Shown here: piece by piece, positions 23,248 to 31,470 of the stretch
Numbering within the stretch: the first letter of the stretch is position 1
Layout of the letters: each line of letters opens with the position of its first letter
From: an uncultured Eubacteriales bacterium
Lineage (GTDB): Bacteria > Bacillota > Clostridia > Oscillospirales > Acutalibacteraceae
Assembly (NCBI GenBank): GCA_900321905.1
Contig: ONXZ01000006.1
Span: forward strand, 3,754-35,223
DNA: 31,470 nucleotides
Direction of reading: 5' to 3'
Program-made: the position numbers and the translations under genes
Notes under the pieces: generated by a model
Told to the model about the DNA's origin: nothing
What the model saw: only the letters and a program-made list of their open reading frames with translations
Databases searched by the model: none

Positions 23248-26200
23248 ATGAAAACGAGCAAAAAATTACTAAGCCTGTTTTTGGCATTAGTAATGATCAT
23301 TACATCATGTAGTGTTGGTTTCACCGCCTTTGCAGCAGACGGAAACAAAACTGACTCCAACAATACATATTGGAATGACGGCACGGATGCTAAAGCAGCA
23401 TTCGATTCACTCACAACACTCACAGATACCTACGTTCCGCAATTGCTGAATATTCCGGCAATTAAGAAGATTCTTGAAGAGAATCTCGGAATGAAGGTAA
23501 CCAGCACAACAAGCATCAGCGATGTTGTAGCAGGCGCTTCGCCAATGATTTTCGGCCTTTTGGGCGGCACAGTCGACAAAGAGGCTATTATCAAAGAAAT
23601 TAAGGGCGGCGCTGATTACACCAAACTTGACGACTACTGGTTCTCGTTCCTTGACAACGACAAAGCACAGGTAGACTTCTACACGCTTTACAATTTCTGC
23701 AAGGCAAACCAGAATGCTTCCGGTGAGGTTGGAGAATACGCAAGAGAAACTCTGCCAAAACTCCAGAAAATCAGCAATCAGTACAACGAGGCTGCTGCTA
23801 AGTTCGGCGCTGACATGGACGAAGCCAACAACGCTCTCGGAAACGACTTTAACAACTGGCTTACTTTTTTTGACCCTTCAATGACTAAAATTGAGGTCAG
23901 AAATATTGTGGCAGACGGCGTTAAATTTAAGGACGCTGCTCCGGGCAAGGCTAAGTTCCTTATTGACTATCTGAACGCTATGTTCGAGTCCTACGGCTCA
24001 AATGAAAAGGTTGAAAACGTTGCCGACCTGTTCTACTATGCAGGCGGCGGTGACGAAGGCAACGCAAGAACGTATCTTGCAAGGTTTATGGGTACTGCCC
24101 TTCTCGGCGGCGCGCAGATTAAACCGGCAGGCGCTTCAACCGCAATTACATTTGATAACTACGAAGACGTGCTCGGTGCAACATATTCACTTGAACAGTA
24201 CTGCACAGACAACAGCATTGACTACGAACACGCTTCCGCTGCAAAGAAAAAAATAATTGAAGAACATTATTCAAGTCATCTTGCAACTATGGCTCTTATG
24301 GCTGTTCTGCCTGAGAGGAACACCGACCTTTCGGCTTCCTCACCTTATTATGAGGAAATGTGCCTTGGTCTTATGGTTTACACAGGCGCGTTCGGCGACC
24401 TTGAAGCCTGCAAGAAAACTGTAAACGACGCGAAGATTACAGACGAGCAGTTTAACACATTCTGCAAGCACCTCAAAGATGACCTTCATCTCACAGGTTA
24501 TGATAAGAATGCGATTGTTACATATCTTAATAGTGATGAATGCCCGTTCTCACCGCTTGCTACCAAGTACTTTATGGGATACATCACTTCCTCACAGTCT
24601 GAAAATATCATTGCTCCGTTCTTTGAAAAGTGCCTTACAGACACAAGCGCTGCAAAGGCTCACGTTGTTGAAGATAACGATTACAACACCGTATACCTGT
24701 TCAAAAAAGGCAAGGACGGCAATCCGCTCGGTATAATCGACAGACTTAACAGCGTTATGGCTTCTGAGGTGCTGATTGACAAGTTCGGCAACGAAATCAC
24801 TCAGAAAGGTAGCGCAGGTTCCTGCAGAGATATCGCAGAGCCGGCTCTGTTCACCGAGGACTTCTTCAACTACAACTACGGCATTAAGCCGGGTATCAAA
24901 AACAAATACGAGTACACAGACGATATCAAGATTAAAGATGAACTTATGGTTGCGGCTGTTAACACAACGCTCAACAACCTGCTTTCAACATACTTTAATC
25001 CGGAAGACCCGAACTACGACCCGACAGTCGGCGGAATTATTGACGCCGCGCTTAAAGGACTTCTTGAAACTGACGTTAAGTTGTTTGATAAAAACGGCAA
25101 CGGTGTGCTCAACGACATTTGGCTCAAACTTTACGAAAACCCTGTAGAGGAACTGTTCAACCTTCTTCCTACAATCACAGTCGTACTTGATGAACTTCTT
25201 GTTCCGATTCTCCTGAACAAAGACGGCGACAAGTACAACGGTACAGGCAGAGGCGTCCTTTACAGCCTTCTCTGCACAGGCGAAGGCATACTTGCAAAGT
25301 ACACTCAGGACGCAGGCAGCCCGGTAGGTCTCGGCGCAATGGCTATCGACCTTAACAAGGCGCTCCCTGCTATACTCAACTGGATTACAGGCAACACGCA
25401 GAAGGCTGTTGATATTGTCGGCACATATGACGGCGGCACATACGACGCAAACGTTCCGCGCTTCCTCAACATCTACGTTGCAGACGCAGCAATTGCAAGT
25501 TTCCAACTCAACGGCGGACTTGAGGCTATTCTCAAGAACCTTGACGCTTTCAAGGGCGACAACGCTTACCTTGCAAAAGGCATTGACGAAGCAGTTACAG
25601 AGATTGCTAACTTTGCTCTTGACGCAGTTAACGACTATCTTGCCGAAAACGAAAACGACAAGAGATACGACAAAGAAGGCAGCGTTACACAAAACGGTCT
25701 TAACAATATCTTTGTAGCACTTCCTGAACTCATTGATTCAATCGGTCAGAACTTTATTCAGAAGTATGGCGTTGATTCCGACTGGACATATACCTGGAAC
25801 GGTAAGATTACAGGCGACGGTCAGTCACCTGATACACAGAAGAGGAACACCACCCTCACAGACTTTAAAAACCTTGCAAAGGTTAACAAGCCTGAACTGG
25901 TGCTCAACAACTTTGTTGACATTCTTATCGGCAACTGGATTAACGGTATGCTTGATATTGTTAACGACACAATATCTGACCCGAACAACAAAATTACTTC
26001 TAACCTTATCCTTGTGCAGGGACTCCTTGACGCACTCGGCGGATTTGGCGAAAAGTCAATCATCACCGACGTAGTTAACGGTCTGTTCCAGCTCAAGAGA
26101 TCAGACAAAGCGTCCTTCACTCTCACTAAGAGAGAAAAGACAAACTTTGTAGGTTTCAGTAACGAGAGCGGCTTCTTCCTCATCTCGAACATCCAGTACA

Positions 26201-29200
26201 AGAAGGCTGGTCAGGACAGAGGTCTTATCCCGTTCATCTCAACAATCATTAACCCGAACGACAAAAACAAGGCAGATTACAAGATTGGCAGAGCGATTAA
26301 CGCTACAACGCCAAAACTTGCAAGTTCATCAAAAGCCAATAAGTCGGCTGCAGGCACGGACTACAAAAAACTCCTTGCTAAGAAAAACGTCAAGGCAGCA
26401 CAAAAACTTGTAGACGCGCTCGACACATTGCTTTCATCTCTCCTTGCAAATACATCAGTTAACGGTTTTGATTTAGACGCAAACGATAACGTACTTTCAG
26501 GCGTTGTATCATTTGCATCTGCATATCTCGGATATCAGAACACTAACGATATAGTTAAACTTATCAACAACTATCTGTACTACATCAACGGTGAAAAGAG
26601 CACTGTTAAGAGCAAGTCAGGTAAAATCGGCACACAGCCTACTAAGGCAGGCAACGTTGATAAGAAGAAGATTTACACAACAGCAAATCTTTCTAACCTC
26701 GTTATCCAGACATACTCGCTGCTTGAGAACATAATCGACTACCTGTTCTACAACTCAGAGAGCGGCTTCCTCAAGACGAGAGACCCGCACATGCTTGTAG
26801 CAGACGCAGCATACGGTCTTATCTCGCCTGACGCAGTAGCAGTTCGCATGAGTTCGAAGTACAGCGACACGGTTAAGGTTCTCCAGAGCAAGGATTATCT
26901 CAACTGGAACTCATTTAAGGTTAACATCACAAACGCTAACAAGAAAGACGGCAACTATCAGAAGAACTACCTGAAGTTCGACTTCTCAAAGGGTGATAAG
27001 AAAGCCTTTTATGCAGGCCTTGGCGAAACCTTCTCAGGCGTAGCCGCTATCATCGGCGTACTTCTTACTGATTCCTGCGTATCCGCACAGGACCGCAACA
27101 CAAACCTTTACAGCGTAGTTCTGCACCCGGTTATGTCAAGCCTCGCTAAAGCAACAGGCGGCAGCGGCGTTATGACACCTGCAGCATTCGCAAAGGCAAC
27201 TCCGGCAGACCAGCTTATCAAGGGTATCCTTACTCCTGTATCAAGCACAATCGGTCAGCTTTACGGCGCACCTGCATCATTCCTTCTCAATGTAGTTAAG
27301 GGTCTTGCAGCAGTAGTTGACGATGACTCAATCAAGGGTATCATCGGCGGCGCTATCGGCATTGTAAACGGTCAGTTAGGCGGCGTGGTTAACGTTGTAG
27401 CCTACCTGTCACCTACACTCGCAGCAAAACTTGCAGACGTATTTAAGAATCTTGTAGGCGGCGTTTCAGGCGCTACATCATCACTTCCGCAGAAGAATAT
27501 CGTTGTTAACCTTCTCAACGGTATCTCAATCGGCAGCATGAAACTTAAGGACATCATCAACCTTAAAGCAATCAACTGGAAGAAACTTGCTGCTGCTAAA
27601 TCACCTGCAGAGGTACTGCTCCTCATCTACGGTTACGTAATTGACACCGTACTCGGTTCAGAACTTGTAAGCGGTCTTATCGACAGTTTCTCACCGGGTC
27701 TCACAAAGATTCTCAAGAAACTCAACGCTGTTGAAATTCTCAACATTCTCGCAGACGTAATCGCTTCTGTTCAGAGTCCTACGGAAATCTTCTGGACCTT
27801 CAAAGAATATGCAGGCAAGATTACAAACACATTCGTATACCCGCAGGGTATCCTCGCATCTGACGCTTCTAAGGCTGTCGGTCAACTTGACGACATTGTT
27901 GCAAACGTATTCCCGCTTCTCAATGCACTCGGCGTAACAGATGTTAAAGACCTTAAGGAAATCGTAAATGGCGCGCTTTATAAGAACGAACTTCTTACAA
28001 AACTTTCAAAGGCTGTTTACGGCGCACTCAGCAAGGACACCGTAGGCACAGTAGTCAAGGCTCTCGGCATTGACGTAACACCTAAGGGCTTTGCTAAATA
28101 TCTCACAGACACGAGTTACGGCGCAACTTACTCAAGCGCTGCTAAGAAACTCAAGAAGGTTAAGAGTTGGGATAAGATTGGCGACAACGACCTCAACTGG
28201 GGCTTCACAGACGGTAGTGCTATGGCACAGCGCGGCTTCATCCGCGGTCTTGCAGCCGCTCTCCGTCCGCTCAACGACCTGCTTTCAGTATTCCTTGCAG
28301 AGGGCAGCATTAAAGACGCTATCGACCTTGACGTAGTTAAGATTGCTAAGATTCTTGACCTCAAGGGCAAGACAAACCTCGGCAGCGGCGAATACGGCGC
28401 TACACTCGACTACAAACTCAAGGGCGGTATCCTTGAAATCGGTATCCGTTCAAATGTTAAGACGGCTAACAACAAGCCAAATGTAAGAAACGAAATCAAG
28501 GTTGATGTTAACGCAATTGCCAAAGACCTTCAGGCAATACTTAACGACGCTAAACTCGGTCTTGGTACAAACGGCTACGAAAGTGCTGTTATCCCGCTTC
28601 TTGAAGCATTTATGTGCAGAGGCGTCAAGACTTACAAGACTTACCTCAACGATTACAAGAAGGCTAAGGATAACCTCCTTATCGACGTAATCGACCCTGT
28701 ATTCAACCTTGTTGACGACGTACTTGCTAATCCGTTTGACACAGTTACAAAGATTCTGCCGAACGTTGCATACTTCATTGACAGCAACGGCGTTGCACAG
28801 GCAGTGGGCAACCTGCTCGCACCTATCACAGGCAAGGACGGAATCCTCGGCGTACTCAGCAAGCACGGTCTTAACATTGATAAGCTCGTTAAACTTCTCT
28901 TTGCAAAAGACCTTGGCACTATCGTGACAGACGCACTTGGCATTAACGCTAAGTTGACAATCAAACTCACAGATATGTCAAAGACTAACGTTCAGGTAAT
29001 TGTTGTACCGCTTATCAACTCGATTCTCAAGAAGAAAAAACTTCCTATCAGAATTCCTGATATCAGTTTCAAGACTCTTGCAAGCCACGGCTCAATCGCT
29101 GTTGTAAGCAGTGCGGCAAGGAACTCACAGGGCAAGTTCACAACCCGCCGCGTAATCTCAAGACAGGGCGAAACACTTATCGCTGTTCTCAGATACGTAT

Positions 29201-30726
29201 CAGATGTTCTTATTAAGAACGCTATGGGTCTTAAGAAGATACTCACGGGTATCGACGCAATCAAGAAGAACGACACAATCAAGAGCGTTATCGAAGTTGT
29301 ATTTAACCAGATTGCTCTTGCAAGCCGCGACGATATCGTTCGCGCAGTATTCTACTTCCTTACAGAGCAGGAAACTGACAAGTTCTTCGATTACTCAAAC
29401 TTCACCTACAAGGACAACTACAAGTTCTCCTGGGGTGAAATGGACGAAGAGTTCTGCCGTAAACTGAATCCTATGCTTGACGGCATGATAGGCTCACTCC
29501 TTGAGGGCGGTCTTGCAGGTCTTGTACAGGAAAAACTTTACACAGACGAACTCATCGCAAAACTCGCAACAGGTCTTTACGGCGCAGTTGAAGGCGTTAA
29601 GATTAACGACGATATCGGCTCGCTGACCAACCTGCTTGCAATGACAGACATCGACTTCTCAACAGGCAACGTTTCATCGCTGCTTATGAACGAGAGATAC
29701 GGTCTTACCTATCCTGCAGCCGCAACTGTAATCCAGTCGGCAGGCAGTTGGAAGAACGTTAAGGCTGAGGACCTCAAGTTCGGTGTTAAGGACAGAAATT
29801 CATTCCTTCACGCACTCACCGCAGTGCTTCGTCCAATCTTTGGCGTACTCGATGTACTCCTCAACGACGCGGCACTCAACATCTTCGACCTTGTTAAACT
29901 TCCGGGTTCTGACGGATATACATCAACAATCGTTCCTCTGCTTGAGGCATTCGGTGTATACAACATCAAGACTCAGTATCAGTACAGAGAGGATTGCTAC
30001 AAAGCATACGACAACGTACTGCTTGACATCCTCAATCCGCTGTGGGATAAGGTAGAGGATATCCTCAATGCTCCGCTTCAAACGCTTATGAGCATTCTTC
30101 CTAACCTGTCGCTGTTCTTCGCAAACGACGGACTGCTTCAGATAGTTGATAACCTTCTCACACCTGTATCGGCTCTGCTTGACGCAATCAGACCTATCGT
30201 TGATATCAACAAGGTTATTGAAGCACTTGATGTTGATATTCCTGGTCTCCTTAAGGAGAAAGTTGGTCTTACACTCACTAAGTTTGACCTCTATGACCTT
30301 CCGGGAACACTCAAGCCGCTCGTAGGCGCTGACAACGTGGTTGACACAATCAACAGCGTGCTCAAGGTTATCAAGATTAAGGGCAAACCGCTCGGACTTG
30401 TTCTTCCGTCAATTGATTGGTTCCGTCTCGCAAGCCACGGCAAGTTCATCACAAACGGAACTTCACAGGCTGCAGCATTTGGCAAGAGAATCTATGTTAA
30501 GGCTGATCAGGATGAAACACTCATCGCACTTCTCAGATTCCTCATCAACACAATCAATTACAAGAACAACTACAACCAGATAGTTAACCTCATCACAGGA
30601 CTCCTTGGCGACAACGTTGACGAAAGCCTTGCAGGCACAATCAACGACGTACTTGGAATGCTCAAGGGCGACGCGGACACAGTTATCGCCGACCTCGTTA
30701 AATTTCTCCAGCAGATCGCAGGTTAA
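23248..30726 (+). CDS. Giant secreted helix-rich protein (2,492 aa) with three long degenerate repeats
   Basis: No known family recognised. I choose ATG 23248, eight bases after AGGAG; longer in-frame starts fall in the hairpin leader. A signal peptide ends near VGFTAFAADG (residue ~33). The rest is rich in Leu, Ile, Asn, Asp and Lys, predicted mostly helical, with few Cys and no membrane anchor, LPxTG, SLH domain or dockerin. Three repeats of 400-520 aa can be aligned by hand from about residue 1200. Each has a Tyr/Trp box (YLNW-SFKV; SWDKIGDNDLNWGFTD; SWKNVKAEDLKFGVKD), then AFYAGLGE / GFIRGLAAALRPL / SFLHALTAVLRPI, an IPLLEAF-type box with LLIDVIDP, a box such as LPSIDWFRLASHG, and an ETLIALLRF box. 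It has its own promoter and terminator. It could be a surface-layer, scaffold or adhesin protein; the function is unknown. Confidence 0.87.
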   Translation: MKTSKKLLSLFLALVMIITSCSVGFTAFAADGNKTDSNNTYWNDGTDAKAAFDSLTTLTDTYVPQLLNIPAIKKILEENLGMKVTSTTSISDVVAGASPMIFGLLGGTVDKEAIIKEIKGGADYTKLDDYWFSFLDNDKAQVDFYTLYNFCKANQNASGEVGEYARETLPKLQKISNQYNEAAAKFGADMDEANNALGNDFNNWLTFFDPSMTKIEVRNIVADGVKFKDAAPGKAKFLIDYLNAMFESYGSNEKVENVADLFYYAGGGDEGNARTYLARFMGTALLGGAQIKPAGASTAITFDNYEDVLGATYSLEQYCTDNSIDYEHASAAKKKIIEEHYSSHLATMALMAVLPERNTDLSASSPYYEEMCLGLMVYTGAFGDLEACKKTVNDAKITDEQFNTFCKHLKDDLHLTGYDKNAIVTYLNSDECPFSPLATKYFMGYITSSQSENIIAPFFEKCLTDTSAAKAHVVEDNDYNTVYLFKKGKDGNPLGIIDRLNSVMASEVLIDKFGNEITQKGSAGSCRDIAEPALFTEDFFNYNYGIKPGIKNKYEYTDDIKIKDELMVAAVNTTLNNLLSTYFNPEDPNYDPTVGGIIDAALKGLLETDVKLFDKNGNGVLNDIWLKLYENPVEELFNLLPTITVVLDELLVPILLNKDGDKYNGTGRGVLYSLLCTGEGILAKYTQDAGSPVGLGAMAIDLNKALPAILNWITGNTQKAVDIVGTYDGGTYDANVPRFLNIYVADAAIASFQLNGGLEAILKNLDAFKGDNAYLAKGIDEAVTEIANFALDAVNDYLAENENDKRYDKEGSVTQNGLNNIFVALPELIDSIGQNFIQKYGVDSDWTYTWNGKITGDGQSPDTQKRNTTLTDFKNLAKVNKPELVLNNFVDILIGNWINGMLDIVNDTISDPNNKITSNLILVQGLLDALGGFGEKSIITDVVNGLFQLKRSDKASFTLTKREKTNFVGFSNESGFFLISNIQYKKAGQDRGLIPFISTIINPNDKNKADYKIGRAINATTPKLASSSKANKSAAGTDYKKLLAKKNVKAAQKLVDALDTLLSSLLANTSVNGFDLDANDNVLSGVVSFASAYLGYQNTNDIVKLINNYLYYINGEKSTVKSKSGKIGTQPTKAGNVDKKKIYTTANLSNLVIQTYSLLENIIDYLFYNSESGFLKTRDPHMLVADAAYGLISPDAVAVRMSSKYSDTVKVLQSKDYLNWNSFKVNITNANKKDGNYQKNYLKFDFSKGDKKAFYAGLGETFSGVAAIIGVLLTDSCVSAQDRNTNLYSVVLHPVMSSLAKATGGSGVMTPAAFAKATPADQLIKGILTPVSSTIGQLYGAPASFLLNVVKGLAAVVDDDSIKGIIGGAIGIVNGQLGGVVNVVAYLSPTLAAKLADVFKNLVGGVSGATSSLPQKNIVVNLLNGISIGSMKLKDIINLKAINWKKLAAAKSPAEVLLLIYGYVIDTVLGSELVSGLIDSFSPGLTKILKKLNAVEILNILADVIASVQSPTEIFWTFKEYAGKITNTFVYPQGILASDASKAVGQLDDIVANVFPLLNALGVTDVKDLKEIVNGALYKNELLTKLSKAVYGALSKDTVGTVVKALGIDVTPKGFAKYLTDTSYGATYSSAAKKLKKVKSWDKIGDNDLNWGFTDGSAMAQRGFIRGLAAALRPLNDLLSVFLAEGSIKDAIDLDVVKIAKILDLKGKTNLGSGEYGATLDYKLKGGILEIGIRSNVKTANNKPNVRNEIKVDVNAIAKDLQAILNDAKLGLGTNGYESAVIPLLEAFMCRGVKTYKTYLNDYKKAKDNLLIDVIDPVFNLVDDVLANPFDTVTKILPNVAYFIDSNGVAQAVGNLLAPITGKDGILGVLSKHGLNIDKLVKLLFAKDLGTIVTDALGINAKLTIKLTDMSKTNVQVIVVPLINSILKKKKLPIRIPDISFKTLASHGSIAVVSSAARNSQGKFTTRRVISRQGETLIAVLRYVSDVLIKNAMGLKKILTGIDAIKKNDTIKSVIEVVFNQIALASRDDIVRAVFYFLTEQETDKFFDYSNFTYKDNYKFSWGEMDEEFCRKLNPMLDGMIGSLLEGGLAGLVQEKLYTDELIAKLATGLYGAVEGVKINDDIGSLTNLLAMTDIDFSTGNVSSLLMNERYGLTYPAAATVIQSAGSWKNVKAEDLKFGVKDRNSFLHALTAVLRPIFGVLDVLLNDAALNIFDLVKLPGSDGYTSTIVPLLEAFGVYNIKTQYQYREDCYKAYDNVLLDILNPLWDKVEDILNAPLQTLMSILPNLSLFFANDGLLQIVDNLLTPVSALLDAIRPIVDINKVIEALDVDIPGLLKEKVGLTLTKFDLYDLPGTLKPLVGADNVVDTINSVLKVIKIKGKPLGLVLPSIDWFRLASHGKFITNGTSQAAAFGKRIYVKADQDETLIALLRFLINTINYKNNYNQIVNLITGLLGDNVDESLAGTINDVLGMLKGDADTVIADLVKFLQQIAG

Positions 30727-30743
30727 TAGTTAACAGTTAAAAA

Positions 30744-30778
30744 CAACCGCTTAGGGTAACCTGGGCGGTTGCTTTTTG
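30744..30778 (+). terminator. Rho-independent terminator of the 2,492-aa gene
   Basis: CAACCGC (30744-30750) and GCGGTTG (30765-30771) enclose a second stem AGG-gtaa-CCT; CTTTTTGTTT follows. It starts 17 bases after the stop codon. Confidence 0.85.
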
Positions 30779-30803
30779 TTTGAGAATAAGTATTTAAGTG
30801 TGC

Positions 30804-31262
30804 TTAATCAAACCTGCTTTTAAGTATTAGTAAATCGGACAGAGCAGCAGAATTGCAGTCTTTATCTGTATCTGCTTCTCTGTCTTTTTCTGTTTCTGTT
30901 TCAATTTCAATGTCTGTATCAATATCTTTATCTTTTTCTATATCTATATCGGTATTTTTGGTATCGTTTGGTATACGGTCGTATACGGTCGTATCATCTT
31001 TGCCCCACCGTTTTTTGATATTACGTTTATTCTTCTCGCACATTTCCTCATACTTTTTGTTGTTGATTTCAAACACCTGCTTTATGCTGACCCAGAGTAT
31101 TTTCAGCACAGCGTCGTCGGTGTCAAAGTCCGCGCCGTCGCACTGGTAGTCGTAAATCGCGGTAAGCAGTTTGCCGCGCTGTTCATCGCTAATCAGCGCC
31201 AACTGTTCGCGCCACTGTTTCATCATAAGGAACGCCACGTCCGATTGTTTTTGTTTTGACAT
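30804..31262 (-). CDS. DUF6291-type protein with charged repetitive tail
   Basis: 152 aa from ATG 31262, which lies eight bases after GGGAGGTG; the longer in-frame start is not supported. The N-terminal 90 residues match the pattern I know as DUF6291: FLMMKQWREQLALISDEQRG, LLTAIYDYQCDGADFD, then NNKKYEEMCEKNKRNIKKRW. The tail is almost pure Asp/Ile/Glu/Lys/Thr (DIDIEKDKDIDTDIEIETET and on), produced by near-repeats of GATATAGA/GAAACAGA-type hexamers. Such proteins occur in phages, conjugative elements and host chromosomes near replication or primase-like genes; the function is not established. Downstream of it comes the convergent terminator of the giant gene; what lies upstream is outside the window. 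Confidence 0.83.
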   Translation of the reverse strand: MSKQKQSDVAFLMMKQWREQLALISDEQRGKLLTAIYDYQCDGADFDTDDAVLKILWVSIKQVFEINNKKYEEMCEKNKRNIKKRWGKDDTTVYDRIPNDTKNTDIDIEKDKDIDTDIEIETETEKDREADTDKDCNSAALSDLLILKSRFD

Positions 31263-31285
31263 TTTGTCAACACCTCCCACTATTA

Positions 31286-31384
31286 GGGTGAAAACGGGCG
31301 TTTTTATGCAGAATTTACGCATAATTGGACGGTGAAAACGGCAAAAAAATTTATTTTCGCCATTTTATGCAGAAATCCTGCATA
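31286..31384. promoter_or_regulatory. Two dyads within direct repeats upstream of the DUF6291 gene
   Basis: TTATGC...GCATAA (31304-31324) and a perfect TATGCAG-aaatc-CTGCATA (31366-31384) each follow a GGTGAAAACGG motif (from 31287 and 31331), so the block looks like two diverged copies of one unit. The spacing suggests operator sites or a plasmid/phage-type repeat. I found no convincing -35/-10 pair between them. Confidence 0.5.
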
Positions 31385-31420
31385 GGTCAGAGAGGGTTTG
31401 ACCTTTGCAGTTTTGAATTG

Positions 31421-31446
31421 AATTATAAATGATGAGTGATGAATTG
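31421..31446. repeat. ATGAATT-type dispersed repeat, second copy
   Basis: AATTATAAATGATGAGTGATG then AATTG, matching 11043-11075. It runs to the window edge into a GGCTTCGCCTCG hairpin-like end. Confidence 0.55.
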
Positions 31447-31470
31447 AGGTTACTCGGCTTCGCCTCGAAC

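Noticed and set aside
30853..31149. 98-codon Ser-rich plus-strand frame opposite the DUF6291 gene
   Set aside because: It is the complement of the hexamer-like coding repeats of the DUF6291 tail and has no ribosome site.

Overview
The window looks like chromosomal DNA of a gut Clostridia bacterium, most likely Oscillospiraceae (Ruminococcaceae). The basis is strong AGGAGG-type ribosome binding sites, a class A RNase P RNA, an LCP wall-polymer transferase, type I-like dockerins, Cys-rich surface repeats, a DUF6291 protein and several intergenic repeats of the kind scattered through such genomes. The genus is inference. TGA is used as a stop, so the code is standard.

Left part (1-9.1 kb), mostly minus strand: the 5' part of a secreted C69-family dipeptidase (runs off the left edge); rlmD, a 23S rRNA uracil methyltransferase; an FN3 lipoprotein; a LacX-type aldose 1-epimerase divergent from a very acidic protein of unknown function (two good back-to-back promoters); a two-gene unit of a PAP2 phosphatase and a three-TM protein; and an iolC-like kinase with a class II aldolase. 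Middle (9.2-11.1 kb), plus strand: rnpB, then an LCP protein ending in a clear terminator.

Right part (11.3-30.8 kb) is the unusual one. A minus-strand unit runs from about 22.6 kb to 11.3 kb. It encodes a 2,132-aa secreted protein ending in a dockerin, a 353-aa secreted protein with a cohesin-like N-terminal region and nearly the same dockerin module, a large Cys-repeat surface protein broken by one frameshift, and a 34-aa microprotein just before the terminator. Diverging from it across a 770-base regulatory gap is a single 7.5-kb gene for a 2,492-aa secreted, helix-rich protein built partly from three long degenerate repeats and showing no anchor. I propose that this locus builds an extracellular assembly, with dockerins and cohesin-like modules as connectors. 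That is inference from domain patterns only. The right edge holds a DUF6291 protein preceded by two dyads.

Repeats: a 142-base element occurs twice (7.1 and 11.1 kb) with a conserved hairpin; a 107-base multi-hairpin element separates two convergent genes; a 450-base coding module is duplicated almost exactly in two neighbouring genes.
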